A stretch of 64,000 bases of DNA from Streptomyces spirodelae (GCF_017676385.1 NZ_JAFFZN010000029.1:40013-104012); one strand, 5' to 3'. Counted from the first letter of the stretch, positions 1-8,246 are shown. The notes: a model not told the origin generated them from the letters alone. A program made the numbers and translations.

Positions 1-282
1 CACAGCGAGGAACTTCTCGCCCTTGGCCACGAAGTCGGTCTCGCACTTCAGCTCGACCAGCACACCGGCGGTGTTGTCGTCGGCGATCCGGGCGATGACC
101 GCGCCGTTCTCGGCCGTGCGGCTCTCGCGCTTGGCGACGCCCTTCTGGCCCTTGACGCGCAGGATCTCCACGGCCTTGTCGACGTTGCCCTCGGCCTCGT
201 CCAGCGCCTTCTTGCAGTCCATCATGCCGGCGCCGGTGAGCTCCCGGAGCTTCTTGACGTCGGCGGCGGTGTAGTTCGCCAT
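1..282 (-). CDS. tsf: Elongation factor Ts, N-terminal part (runs off the left edge)
   Basis: EF-Ts is the guanine-nucleotide exchange factor that recycles EF-Tu during translation elongation. Only the first 94 codons are in the window. They start MANYTAADVKKLRELTGAGM and contain the UBA-like N-terminal helices and the conserved TDFVA stretch that contacts EF-Tu. The ATG at 282-280 follows an AG-rich stretch (AGAAGAGA) about 10 bases upstream. It lies 160 bases downstream of rpsB on the same strand, the usual rpsB-tsf order. Identification is secure; the C-terminal dimerisation domain is outside the window. Confidence 0.97.
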   Translation of the reverse strand, partial: MANYTAADVKKLRELTGAGMMDCKKALDEAEGNVDKAVEILRVKGQKGVAKRESRTAENGAVIARIADDNTAGVLVELKCETDFVAKGEKFLAV

Positions 283-368
283 GGTCTGTGAATCTCTTCT
301 CGGAAAGTCGGTGAGAAAGTCGGTGGGGTTGGATCGGAGTCACATGGGACCGGCTCAGCTCACGGCTG

Positions 369-397
369 GACGGCGGGGGCGCCCGGCCCCCGCCGTC
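369..397 (-). terminator. Strong hairpin between rpsB and tsf
   Basis: A perfect 11-bp stem (gacggcggggg / cccccgccgtc) with a 7-nt loop lies just after the rpsB stop. No T-run follows on either side, so it may be an attenuator or mRNA-processing and stability structure inside the rpsB-tsf operon rather than a complete terminator. A shorter ccacgtg/cacgtgg inverted repeat sits at about 418-434. Confidence 0.6.
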
Positions 398-442
398 TCA
401 CCGTGAACCTGTGGGGTCCACGTGATCCACGTGGCCCGTGGG

Positions 443-1345
443 TCAGCCCTGCTCGGCGGGGGCAGCCGTCTGCTCGCCCTCGGCGGCGGCCGGCTGCGCC
501 TCGGCGGCGGGCTCGGCCTCGCCCTCGGCAGGCTTCTCGGCGGCCTCGGCGGCCGGCTTCTCGGCGGCCTTCTCGCCCTCCAGGAGGTCACGCTCCCACT
601 CGGCCAGCGGCTCACCGGCGGCCTTCTCGCCCTTGCCCTCCCCGGCGCCGCCCGACGACCGGGCGATCAGGCCCTCGGCCACGGCGTCGGCGATCACGCG
701 GGTCAGCAGGGTGACGGAGCGGATCGCGTCGTCGTTGCCCGGGATCTTGTAGTCGACCTCGTCGGGGTCGCAGTTGGTGTCGAGGATCGCGACGACCGGG
801 ATGTTGAGCTTGCGCGCCTCGCCGACGGCGATGTGCTCCTTCTTGGTGTCCACGATCCAGACGGCGCTGGGCACCTTCTGCATCTCGCGGATACCGCCGA
901 GGGTCTTCTCCAGCTTGGCCTTCTCGCGGGAGAGGACCAGCAGCTCCTTCTTGGTGAGGCCGGAGGCGGCCACGTCCTCGAAGTCGATCTGCTCCAGCTC
1001 CTTGAGGCGCTGCAGCCGCTTGTAGACCGTCGAGAAGTTGGTCAGCATGCCGCCGAGCCAGCGCTGGTTCACGTAGGGCATGCCCACGCGGGTGGCCTGC
1101 TCGGCGATGGCCTCCTGGGCCTGCTTCTTGGTGCCGACGAACATGATGGAGCCGCCGTGCGCGACGGTCTCCTTGACGAACTCGTAGGCGCGGTCGATGT
1201 ACGACAGCGACTGGAGCAGGTCGATGATGTAGATGCCGTTGCGCTCGGTGAAGATGAAGCGCTTCATCTTCGGGTTCCAGCGGCGGGTCTGGTGCCCGAA
1301 GTGGACGCCGCTCTCCAGCAGCTCCCGCATCGTGACGACGGCCAT
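443..1345 (-). CDS. rpsB: 30S ribosomal protein S2
   Basis: Small-subunit protein S2, which binds the ribosome near S1 and the platform. The 300-aa product begins MAVVTMRELLESGVHFGHQT and has the family motifs RRWNPKMKRFIF, GSIMFVGTKKQAQEA, NQRWLGGMLTNF and IVDTKKEH. Residues from about 240 onward form an Ala/Glu-rich low-complexity tail absent from E. coli S2 but usual in actinobacteria. It is first in an operon with tsf; a 370-base gap separates it from the divergent M23 peptidase gene and must hold its promoter. Confidence 0.98.
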   Translation of the reverse strand: MAVVTMRELLESGVHFGHQTRRWNPKMKRFIFTERNGIYIIDLLQSLSYIDRAYEFVKETVAHGGSIMFVGTKKQAQEAIAEQATRVGMPYVNQRWLGGMLTNFSTVYKRLQRLKELEQIDFEDVAASGLTKKELLVLSREKAKLEKTLGGIREMQKVPSAVWIVDTKKEHIAVGEARKLNIPVVAILDTNCDPDEVDYKIPGNDDAIRSVTLLTRVIADAVAEGLIARSSGGAGEGKGEKAAGEPLAEWERDLLEGEKAAEKPAAEAAEKPAEGEAEPAAEAQPAAAEGEQTAAPAEQG

Positions 1346-1715
1346 GGCCGTTCTCCTTGGTTACTCGGTTGTCGTCAGCGGAGGCCGGACGGCCCCCGCT
1401 TGCCTGACGCCCCTGGCGCGCCGCCCGGGAGGTCCGGCTGAGCCGGGACCGTTCCTGGGACCGAGATGCGCGGCCACCGGGTGAGGGTGGCGGGGCGTGC
1501 GAAGTCAGCCCGGTCACCCGGGCCGCACCAGCAGTGTACGGGACCGGGGAGGTCGGCCGCGCCCCGGCGGGGGCCGACAGCGGTCCGGCGGGGGTCCGGC
1601 CGGTACGCGGCCATATCCGCTCGGACGGGTGACGGCGTTGTCCACAACTGGGCAGTTACCCACAGATCCTGGGCAAGATCCCCGCAGCCCGGCAAACCGC
1701 GCCACCGTTCCCGGC
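1346..1715. promoter_or_regulatory. Divergent intergenic region rpsB / M23 peptidase, with two DnaA-box-like sites
   Basis: This non-coding gap must carry the rpsB-tsf promoter and leader and the peptidase promoter. At 1638-1646 is TTGTCCACA, the preferred Streptomyces DnaA box sequence as I know it. Nine bases further, at 1656-1664, is TTACCCACA, in the same orientation and one base from the E. coli-type TTATCCACA. I could not assign clear -10/-35 elements. Confidence 0.5.
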
Positions 1716-3422
1716 ATGGATCAGCACAAGCTCCGGTACGGGTGGACGGGCTCCGGCCGGGACGAGAGGGCCGGAGTCGGCCCGCACGAGAGGGCGAGGG
1801 CCGGGGCCTGCCGGGGGCTTCGCCGACCGGACGGTCCGGTACGGCACCGGGTGGGACGCCGACTGGGATGCCGGGCAGTGTGGTGCGCCGCGGTGTCGGC
1901 GGTGGCTCTGCTGGTCGCCCTACTGGCCGCCGCCCTGCCTGTGGCCCGGCTGCTCGGGCAACCGACCGCCACCCTGCCCGGCACGGCCCGGGTCACGATG
2001 CCTCCCGCACCCGACGATCTCCTCACGCCCGCGGGTGCGGGAGCCATACCCGCCGACGCGGATACCGGCTCCGACCGGGCGGCCGGGCACCGTCGGGCAG
2101 GGCACCGGCGGGACGACGGCGCGGCGGCCGGGCGGGCGTGGCCGGTCGAGGGTGCGGACGGTGCGCGACGCCCTTGGGTGTCGCGCGGCTGGGATCCGCC
2201 GCCGGAGCCATGGGCGGCGGGCCACCGCGGAGTCGATCTCGCGGCCCGCCCTGGCCGACCGGTGCGGGCGGTGGCGGACGGCCGGGTCTCGTTCGCGGGA
2301 AAGGTGGCCGGGCGGGGAGTGGTGTCCATCGAGCTCAGGGGCACCGGGCGACCACCGCTGCGGACGACGTATCAGCCGGTGCGGCCGTCGGTGCGCAAGG
2401 GGGATCGGGTGCGGGCCGGTGAGCAGGTGGGGACTGTGCAGCGCGGCGGCCACTGTCCGCACACCTGTCTGCACTGGGGGCTGCTGCGCGGGGACCGCTA
2501 CCTCGACCCGCTCTCCCTCTTGCCGGGCTCGCTCCTCGGCGGCCCTTCGCGGCTGCTGCCGGTCCATGGAGTGCCGGTGCCCGGTTCCGGCGGCGGGGGA
2601 CCGGAGAGCGAGGCCGGCCGGCAGCTCGCCCCGGGTTCATGGGCCGCGGCCCCGGGCAGGGTTCAGGACCCGACGGGCTGGGTGGCGGCGCTGGCACTCG
2701 CGTTGGGTGCCGCCTGGGCGCACCGGCGGCTGTGCGGCACGGCGCCGGGCGCCGAGACCGGCACCGGTACCGCCCGCCGCACAGAGCGGTCGGCAGGAGG
2801 CCGCGCAGCGGGCCGCTTCCCCGGGTTCCTCGTCAGCCCCGCACGCCGTTCAGGGCCATGGAGACAGCGGCTTCGGCGATCTCTTCCGGATCTTCGGCGG
2901 CCCCGAGCTCGGTACGGCGCACCCCGGCGTCCACCACGCCCTGCAGCAGCATGGCGGCGAGTCGGGGCTGGGCATGGCCGAGCTCGCCGAGGGCCTCGAC
3001 CACCATGGAGATCAGCCCGCCGTGCGCCGCGCGGATGCGCTCGCGGGCCCCCGCGTCCAGCTCGCCGGCGGAGATCGCGACGACGGCGCGGTGCCTGCGG
3101 TCGCCCACGAGGGCGAGCTGCGTGCGGACGTATGCCTCGACCTGGCCCTCCGGGGTCACGGCGGCCCGCATGGCCGACTCGACCTCGGCGGCCCACACCG
3201 GGAAGTCGACGGCGCACAGCTCTTCGACCACCGCGGCACGGGAGCGGAAGTACTCATAGACGGAGGAGCGCGCGAGGCCGGTCCGCTGGGCGAGGGCGGG
3301 GAAGGTCAGGGCTTCCGTACCGCCCTCGGACAGCAGAGACCTGGCGGCGTCCAGCAAGGCCGCGCGCTGCATGGTCCGGTGCTCGGCCACGGAGGCCGCT
3401 CGAATCCTGGGCACGCCCCTAG
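1716..3422 (+). CDS. M23-family metallopeptidase, membrane-anchored or secreted; 3' part doubtful
   Basis: LytM/M23 endopeptidases cut peptidoglycan cross-bridges outside the cell, or act as inactive activators. From ATG 1716 (MDQHKLRYGW) the frame has a hydrophobic segment at about residues 55-75, then an M23 domain at about 155-270: WDPPPEPWAAGHRGVDLAA supplies the first metal-site His/Asp, and CPHTCLHWGLLRGDRYLDP the HxxxxHWG-like second site with a Cys pair. The domain ends near 2540. A second hydrophobic stretch lies near 2680-2720. No stop occurs in this frame until 3420-3422, so the frame as read covers the whole TetR gene on the other strand. GC-rich third positions persist to about 2840 and then the sequence reads as Arg/Pro-rich shadow. 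The true end may be shorter, by frameshift or sequence error. Start is tentative. Confidence 0.7.
   Translation: MDQHKLRYGWTGSGRDERAGVGPHERARAGACRGLRRPDGPVRHRVGRRLGCRAVWCAAVSAVALLVALLAAALPVARLLGQPTATLPGTARVTMPPAPDDLLTPAGAGAIPADADTGSDRAAGHRRAGHRRDDGAAAGRAWPVEGADGARRPWVSRGWDPPPEPWAAGHRGVDLAARPGRPVRAVADGRVSFAGKVAGRGVVSIELRGTGRPPLRTTYQPVRPSVRKGDRVRAGEQVGTVQRGGHCPHTCLHWGLLRGDRYLDPLSLLPGSLLGGPSRLLPVHGVPVPGSGGGGPESEAGRQLAPGSWAAAPGRVQDPTGWVAALALALGAAWAHRRLCGTAPGAETGTGTARRTERSAGGRAAGRFPGFLVSPARRSGPWRQRLRRSLPDLRRPRARYGAPRRPPRPAAAWRRVGAGHGRARRGPRPPWRSARRAPRGCARGPPRPARRRRSRRRRGACGRPRGRAACGRMPRPGPPGSRRPAWPTRPRRPTPGSRRRTALRPPRHGSGSTHRRRSARGRSAGRGRGRSGLPYRPRTAETWRRPARPRAAWSGARPRRPLESWARP
2833..3414 (-). CDS. 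TetR-family transcriptional regulator
   Basis: 193-aa one-component repressor. The N-terminal helix-turn-helix at about residues 20-62 has the TetR pattern: a glycine-containing turn (LLSEGGTEALTFPALAQRTG) then LARSSVYEYFRSRAAVVEEL. The C-terminal part is all-helical, as expected for ligand binding and dimerisation, and carries no recognisable specificity motif. It is transcribed toward, and lies entirely opposite, the open frame of the M23 peptidase gene. It sits just downstream of whiG, transcribed the same way 60 bases away. Target genes cannot be inferred. Confidence 0.93.
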   Translation of the reverse strand: MPRIRAASVAEHRTMQRAALLDAARSLLSEGGTEALTFPALAQRTGLARSSVYEYFRSRAAVVEELCAVDFPVWAAEVESAMRAAVTPEGQVEAYVRTQLALVGDRRHRAVVAISAGELDAGARERIRAAHGGLISMVVEALGELGHAQPRLAAMLLQGVVDAGVRRTELGAAEDPEEIAEAAVSMALNGVRG

Positions 3423-3473
3423 CTTACGAAGAGGAGGTCGAGAGTTGCACGGGTGCCGGGCGAGCGGGCCCGG

Positions 3474-4328
3474 TCAGCGGCCGGCGTCGGCCAGTTTGGC
3501 CCGGAGCTGCAGAACCGATTTGGTGTGGATTTGGCTGACCCTGCTCTCGGTGACGCCGAGCACCTGGCCGATCTCGGCGAGGGTGAGTCCTTCGTAGTAG
3601 TAGAGGGTCACGACGGTCTTCTCGCGTTCGGGGAGGGTGTTGATGGCACGCGCGAGCAACTGGCGCAGCTCGCGGTCCTCGGCGACCTCCACCGGGTTGT
3701 CGGCGGCGGTGTCTTCCAGGGTGTCCACCAGGCTGAGCCGGTCACCGCCGTCGCCGCCGACGTGCAGCAGCTCCTCCAGGGCCACGACGTTGGCCAGCGA
3801 CAACTGGCTGAAGACGCCGTGCAGTTCCTCCATCTCGATGCCCATCTCCTCGGCCACCTCCGCTTCGGAGGGGCTGCGGCGGAGCCGGGCTTCGAGAGTG
3901 GCGTAGGCACGCTCTACGGCGCGAGCCTTCTGTCGCACCGAGCGGGGGATCCAGTCGAGGGCCCGCAGTTCGTCGATCATGGCCCCCCGGATGCGGGTGA
4001 TGGCGTAGGTCTCGAACTTGATGGAGCGGGAGGGGTCGAACTTCTCGATGGCGTCGATGAGTCCGAAGACTCCGGAGGAGACGAAATCGGCCTGTTCGAC
4101 ATTGGGCGGCAGGCCGACACTCACCCTGCCCGCGACGTACTTGACCAGCGGCGAGTAGTGCAGGATGAGCTGTTCGCGCAGCCGGCTGTCCGCCGTGGCC
4201 TTGTAGGACCGCCAGAGTTCATCCAGCGAGCTGGGCGCAGTCCTGGGCGTGTCGTCGTCGACCACGGTGCGTTCGGCTGCGGCGGCCGCTGCGGCTGTGC
4301 GGTCGGGCCCGGAGATGTGCTGAGGCAT
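3474..4328 (-). CDS. whiG: RNA polymerase sigma factor WhiG (FliA-type)
   Basis: WhiG is the Streptomyces sigma factor that commits aerial hyphae to sporulation; it belongs to the sigma-28/FliA group. The 284-aa product has region 2 at about 55-130 (GVFGLIDAIEKFDPSRSIKF then ETYAITRIRGAMIDELR), region 3 (SEAEVAEEMGIEMEELHGV) and region 4 at about 225-280 (LPEREKTVVTLYYYEGLTLAEIGQVL, then VTESRVSQIHTKS, the -35 reading helix). The first 35 residues are an Ala-rich non-conserved extension. Known biology: WhiG activates whiH and whiI and is held by the anti-sigma RsiG with c-di-GMP; those genes are not here. In this window dprA follows whiG directly. Confidence 0.97.
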   Translation of the reverse strand: MPQHISGPDRTAAAAAAAERTVVDDDTPRTAPSSLDELWRSYKATADSRLREQLILHYSPLVKYVAGRVSVGLPPNVEQADFVSSGVFGLIDAIEKFDPSRSIKFETYAITRIRGAMIDELRALDWIPRSVRQKARAVERAYATLEARLRRSPSEAEVAEEMGIEMEELHGVFSQLSLANVVALEELLHVGGDGGDRLSLVDTLEDTAADNPVEVAEDRELRQLLARAINTLPEREKTVVTLYYYEGLTLAEIGQVLGVTESRVSQIHTKSVLQLRAKLADAGR

Positions 4329-4625
4329 ACGTCGCCTTGAGCCGTTCTGCTGGGTAGTGGTGGTCTGTTGGTGTGCGGTTGGTGCGTCTCGTAGCGAGAT
4401 GATGTGAGCGTAGCGTGACCACGGCGTCGCAGTCTGCGACGTATCGTTCTTTCTGTCTGCGCTGGCGTGCTCCTTTCCGCGGTGGCTCGGCAGTGCCGGA
4501 AGCGGACGCGGTGCGGATGACCGGGCACGGGGCCAGGGTGCGGTGCTCTGCGGGGACCGTGCCGCCCCGGCGAGCGCGCACAGCTCAGCCTTTCACCCGA
4601 TAGCCCCAGGTCAAGGACCGCCTCA
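4329..4625. promoter_or_regulatory. whiG upstream region / gap to dprA
   Basis: About 300 bases without a gene. It must contain the whiG promoter. The stretch 4329-4450 has lower GC than its surroundings, but I cannot point to a convincing promoter sequence. The dprA stop codon lies at its right end; no T-rich terminator is evident. Confidence 0.4.
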
Positions 4626-5963
4626 TCACTCGATGGAGTGCCCCTTGCTGCGCGGGGCCAACTGCCAGCGGTCCCCGTCGCGTTCGACGAAGCCGAGTGC
4701 CCGCAGCTCATGAAGCCGCGCGAGGACCTCACCCGGTGGCACGCCCGCGGAGCACGCGATGCGGGCGGGGTCGTACGCCCCGCGCCCGGGGAGCGCTTCG
4801 AGGACCCGCGCCGCGTCGGGGCTCAAGGCGTCGCGCGGCACGGCCGGTCCGCGCCGCTCAGGAGCCAGCTCACCCACCATGCCCACCTGCTCGATCACTT
4901 CGGCGGCGTCGGTGACCACGGTCGCCTCGCCGCGCAGGAGTTCGTGCACGCCTTGGGAGAGCCCGGAGGTGACAGGGCCCGGCATCCCCATCAGGTGCCG
5001 TCCCAGCCCAAGGGCGCGACGGGCTGTGACCAGGGCTCCGCTGCGCAGAGCCGCCTCCACCACGACCGTTCCCCGGGTGAGCGCGGCGATCACCCGGTTC
5101 CGCAGCACGAACCGGCTACGAGTGGGATGATCCCCGGGCGGAAGCTCGGCGACCAGCAGACCGCGCTCCCCCAGCGCGCGGATCAGCTGCTGGTTGCCCG
5201 GCGGGTAGGCGACGTCCACGCCGCACGCCAGCACACCGAGGGTGGGCCCGCGCACGGCCAGGGCTCCCCGGTGCGCTGCGGCGTCCACCCCGTAGGCGGC
5301 GCCGGAGACGACCGTCCAGCCCCGTTCGGCGAGCCCCGCGCCCAGCAGGGCCGCGCAGTGCGCCCCGTACTCGGTGCAGGCCCGGGATCCGACGACAGCC
5401 ACCGAGCGCAGCGCCCACACTCGCAGCGAAGCCTCGCCCCGCACCCACAGCCCGAACGGCCTTGCGTGCCCCAAGTCGTCGAGCTGCCGGGGCCATTCGG
5501 CGTCCCCGGGACAGACGAAGCGGCCTCCGCTTCCCTCGATCGCGGTCAGATCCGTGTGCGGCTGCGCATGGGCGGCCCGCAGCCGCAGACCCGCCCAGCG
5601 CCGTTCCCCGGCGCCGGTGAGCGACGGACCGCTGCCGGTCACCGCCTCCACCACCTCGCACGCCCCGTAGGTGGCGAGCCACCGCCCGACCAGCTCGTCG
5701 CCCGGCTCGGCGATCCGCGTCAGCGCCGCTCGCGCGAGACGCTCCGCCTCAACCGGCCCAGGCACCGCACCGGCACGGTCCCGCTCCGGGGCGGCCGGGC
5801 CCACCGGGTCAACCGAGCCGCCGTGGTGGTCTCGGTCGGCTCGGTGAGCCCCGTCGGCTTGCTCCACCCCGTCGGCCCGGCCCACCCGTTCCGTCCGGTC
5901 CATCGAGTCCACCCCGTCCGCTTTCGCCCGGCCGGTCCCCGGCCACGGGTTCCGGCCCGTCAT
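4626..5963 (-). CDS. dprA: DNA-processing protein DprA (Smf)
   Basis: DprA binds single-stranded DNA and loads RecA during uptake of DNA; in actinomycetes it may serve recombination more generally. The 445-aa product has the Rossmann-like DprA core with VAVVGSRACTEYG (about 187-199), WTVVSGAAYGVDAAAH (about 219-235) and RFVLRNRVIAALTRGTVVVE, followed by a C-terminal winged-helix-like domain (GAYDPARIACSAGVPPGEVL). The ATG at 5963-5961 overlaps the comM stop (ATGA), implying translational coupling. Residues about 10-55 are a charged, repetitive linker (DRTERVGRADGV, QADGAHRADRDH) not typical of the family. Confidence 0.95.
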   Translation of the reverse strand: MTGRNPWPGTGRAKADGVDSMDRTERVGRADGVEQADGAHRADRDHHGGSVDPVGPAAPERDRAGAVPGPVEAERLARAALTRIAEPGDELVGRWLATYGACEVVEAVTGSGPSLTGAGERRWAGLRLRAAHAQPHTDLTAIEGSGGRFVCPGDAEWPRQLDDLGHARPFGLWVRGEASLRVWALRSVAVVGSRACTEYGAHCAALLGAGLAERGWTVVSGAAYGVDAAAHRGALAVRGPTLGVLACGVDVAYPPGNQQLIRALGERGLLVAELPPGDHPTRSRFVLRNRVIAALTRGTVVVEAALRSGALVTARRALGLGRHLMGMPGPVTSGLSQGVHELLRGEATVVTDAAEVIEQVGMVGELAPERRGPAVPRDALSPDAARVLEALPGRGAYDPARIACSAGVPPGEVLARLHELRALGFVERDGDRWQLAPRSKGHSIE

Positions 5964-7579
5964 GCGGGGATGTCCGGGACGAGGGCAGCGCTCCGGCGGA
6001 TGCCGGTCCTCAGCTCCAGGGCGACGTCGACGTCGTCCCGGGTGGGCCGGGGGTGGCCTGCCAGATCGGCGACCGTCCAGGCGACCCGCAGCACCCGGTC
6101 GAGGCCGCGGGCGGTCAGCAGGCCCCGCTCCAGTTCGTCCTCGGCCTCGGTGAGGGCCTTGGGACAGGCGGGGTGACGGGTGCGCAGTTCGTGCCCGGGC
6201 ACCTCGCTGTTGGTCTTCCACGGAGTGCCCGCGTACCGCGCCGCCGCGCGCTCCCTGGCCTCCAGCACCCGCGCCGCCACCACGGCTGTGGACTCGGCCC
6301 GGCCGTCCACTGCGGCCAGTTCGCAGCGGGCGAGCGGTTCCACATTGACGCGGAGGTCGACACGGTCCAGCAGGGGCCCGGACAGCCGCGCCCGGTAGCG
6401 GCGCACCGAGGCGGGCCGGCACTCGCACCCGCCGACAGTGCTGCCGTGCCGTCCGCAAGGACAGGGGTTGGCCGCAAGCGCGAGCAGGAACCGGGCCGGC
6501 ATCCGCATCATCCCCGCAGCCCGTGCCACGACGACATACCCGGACTCCAGCGGCTGTCGCATGGCATCCAGCACCTGGGCTCCGCATTCGGCGGCCTCGT
6601 CCAGAAAGAGCACCCCGTTGTGCGCCAGAGAGACGGCACCGGGGCGCGGCTGCCCGGAGCCGCCGCCGACCAGCGCCGCCATGGTGGCCGAGTGGTGGGG
6701 CGCGCAGTAGGGCGGCCGGGCGACCAGTGGCTGGCCGGGGGGCAGGGCGCCCGCGACCGAGTGCACCGCCGTGACCTCCAGCGACTCCTTCCGGCTGAGC
6801 GGGGGCAGGAGCCCAGGCAGTCGTTCGGCGAGCATGGTTTTCCCGGCCCCGGGAGGGCCCTTGAAATAGATGTGGTGGCGTCCGGCCGCAGCGATCTCCA
6901 GGGCTCGGCGCGCATGGCTCTGTCCTGCGACGTCGGCAAGGTCCACGGGGCGCTCCTCGCCCAGCAGGCCGGTGAGGCCCGGTGCCGCCATGGGCAGACC
7001 GGCCAGACCGGCGTGAGCGCCCTCCGGGAGTCCCTCGGCGGCCGGGTCGGGCTCCTCGGGCACCGGCTCGTCGGTCAGCACCGCGATGAGCTGGCGCAGG
7101 CTACGTACGCCGAGCACCGAGACGTCCGGGACCAGCGCCGCTTCGGCTGCCGTCTGCTCGGGCACCACCACTTGCCGGTATCCGGCGTCGGCAGCCGCCA
7201 GCACGGCGGGGAGGACGCCGCGCACCGGCAGCACCCGGCCGTCCAGCCCGAGTTCGCCGATCATCACGACACCGGCGATCTCCCGTGGGTCGATCCGCTC
7301 GGCCGCCGCGAGCACCGCGCAGGCGACCGCGATGTCGAACCCGCTGCCTCCCTTGGGCACCGAGGCAGGGCTGAGGCCGACGGTGAGCTTCTTCTGTGGC
7401 CAGGGCACCCCGGAGTTGGCCACCGCGGCCCGCACCCGGTCACGGCTCTCCGTCAGGCTCTTGTCGGGCAGTCCGACCAGGGTGAAGGCGGCGACGCCCG
7501 GCTCCAGGTCGGCCTGCACCTCGACCGGCACCCCCTCGACCCCGACCAGTGCGACTGCGCACGTACGGGCGAATGCCAT
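5960..7579 (-). CDS. comM: YifB/ComM family Mg-chelatase-like AAA+ ATPase
   Basis: ComM is a hexameric helicase that extends branch migration of recombined DNA after transformation. The 539-aa protein has an N-terminal Lon-S16/ChlI-like domain (about 1-170, with GLPDKSLTESRDRVRAA), an AAA+ domain with Walker A GPPGAGKTM near residue 240 and Walker B GVLFLDEAAE, and a C-terminal Mg-chelatase helical domain (LLTARGLDRVLRVAWTVADL). A zinc-type cysteine cluster (NPCPCGRHG plus CECRP) lies near 370, as in the family. The ATG at 7579-7577 shares one base with the yraN stop; the stop overlaps dprA. The three genes form one coupled unit. Confidence 0.96.
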   Translation of the reverse strand: MAFARTCAVALVGVEGVPVEVQADLEPGVAAFTLVGLPDKSLTESRDRVRAAVANSGVPWPQKKLTVGLSPASVPKGGSGFDIAVACAVLAAAERIDPREIAGVVMIGELGLDGRVLPVRGVLPAVLAAADAGYRQVVVPEQTAAEAALVPDVSVLGVRSLRQLIAVLTDEPVPEEPDPAAEGLPEGAHAGLAGLPMAAPGLTGLLGEERPVDLADVAGQSHARRALEIAAAGRHHIYFKGPPGAGKTMLAERLPGLLPPLSRKESLEVTAVHSVAGALPPGQPLVARPPYCAPHHSATMAALVGGGSGQPRPGAVSLAHNGVLFLDEAAECGAQVLDAMRQPLESGYVVVARAAGMMRMPARFLLALAANPCPCGRHGSTVGGCECRPASVRRYRARLSGPLLDRVDLRVNVEPLARCELAAVDGRAESTAVVAARVLEARERAAARYAGTPWKTNSEVPGHELRTRHPACPKALTEAEDELERGLLTARGLDRVLRVAWTVADLAGHPRPTRDDVDVALELRTGIRRSAALVPDIPA

Positions 7580-8154
7580 CAGCCGACCCCTCGCACGTGC
7601 TGCACCACGGGGGCGCCCCGGTCCGGCAGGACGACCCCGACGAGATCGATCCGCACCCCGCCGGTGGGAGGGCGGCCGTACCGGGCGACCCAGCACTCGC
7701 TGAGCCAGCGTGCCGCCAGCCGCCGCAGCCTGGCCGTCTTCATCGGTGGCAGGCTCTCCATGGGGTGCTGAAAGGGAGAGGCACGGCGGGACTTGACCTC
7801 GCAGATCACGACCGCGTCCGCGTCCCGCGCGATGATGTCGATCTCGCCTTCGGCGCAGCGCCAGTTCCGCTCCAGGATCGCCATGCCGGCTTCGCGCAGT
7901 CGCCGCGCGGCCAGGTCTTCTCCGTACCGCCCCAGGGCCCCCTTGGCGCAGGACGGGGCCGAGGCCCGGCCCGGCCGCTGCGTGCCCCGCTGCCCGGCAC
8001 TCCGCCGTGCGGCACCCCCTCGACCGGCACTCCGCTCTCCGGCACTCCGGCCGGGGTTCCGCTCCCCTGCACTCGCCCGGCCGACCTTCCGCTGCCCGGC
8101 AAGGCCCCGGCTCGCGCCCGGGCGGCCGCTCTTCCGCGTTTCGCTGGTGTTCAT
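7579..8154 (-). CDS. UPF0102 / YraN-family predicted endonuclease
   Basis: YraN proteins have a restriction-endonuclease/Holliday-junction-resolvase-like fold of unproven function, often next to comM and dprA. The conserved domain is residues about 72-191: GALGRYGEDLAARRLREAGM, then EGEIDIIARDADAVVICEVKSR with the Glu/Asp/Glu-x-Lys nuclease-type residues. It is preceded by about 70 residues of Arg/Gly/Ala/Ser repeat (SAGER, SAGRGG, SAGQRG) encoded by tandem copies of a ccggcactccg unit at about 7990-8060. Family members are usually about 120 aa, so the extension is unusual or the true start is further downstream. Start at ATG 8154 is the best I can see. Confidence 0.85.
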   Translation of the reverse strand: MNTSETRKSGRPGASRGLAGQRKVGRASAGERNPGRSAGERSAGRGGAARRSAGQRGTQRPGRASAPSCAKGALGRYGEDLAARRLREAGMAILERNWRCAEGEIDIIARDADAVVICEVKSRRASPFQHPMESLPPMKTARLRRLAARWLSECWVARYGRPPTGGVRIDLVGVVLPDRGAPVVQHVRGVG

Positions 8155-8219
8155 ACGGCACCACCTCCGACGCCGACTGTGGCGGCATCGGAGGCGGCTC
8201 AGGGATCTTGCTCTTCTTC

Positions 8220-8246
8220 TGTGGAGAACCCGGCGGTTGCGGACAA
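8220..8246 (-). promoter_or_regulatory. Two DnaA-box-like sites upstream of yraN
   Basis: On the minus strand TTGTCCGCA (8246-8238) and TTCTCCACA (8228-8220) lie 9 bases apart, each one base from TTGTCCACA or close to it. The arrangement and spacing match the pair at 1638-1664. They sit between DUF2469 and the yraN-comM-dprA operon. Binding is an inference. Confidence 0.35.
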
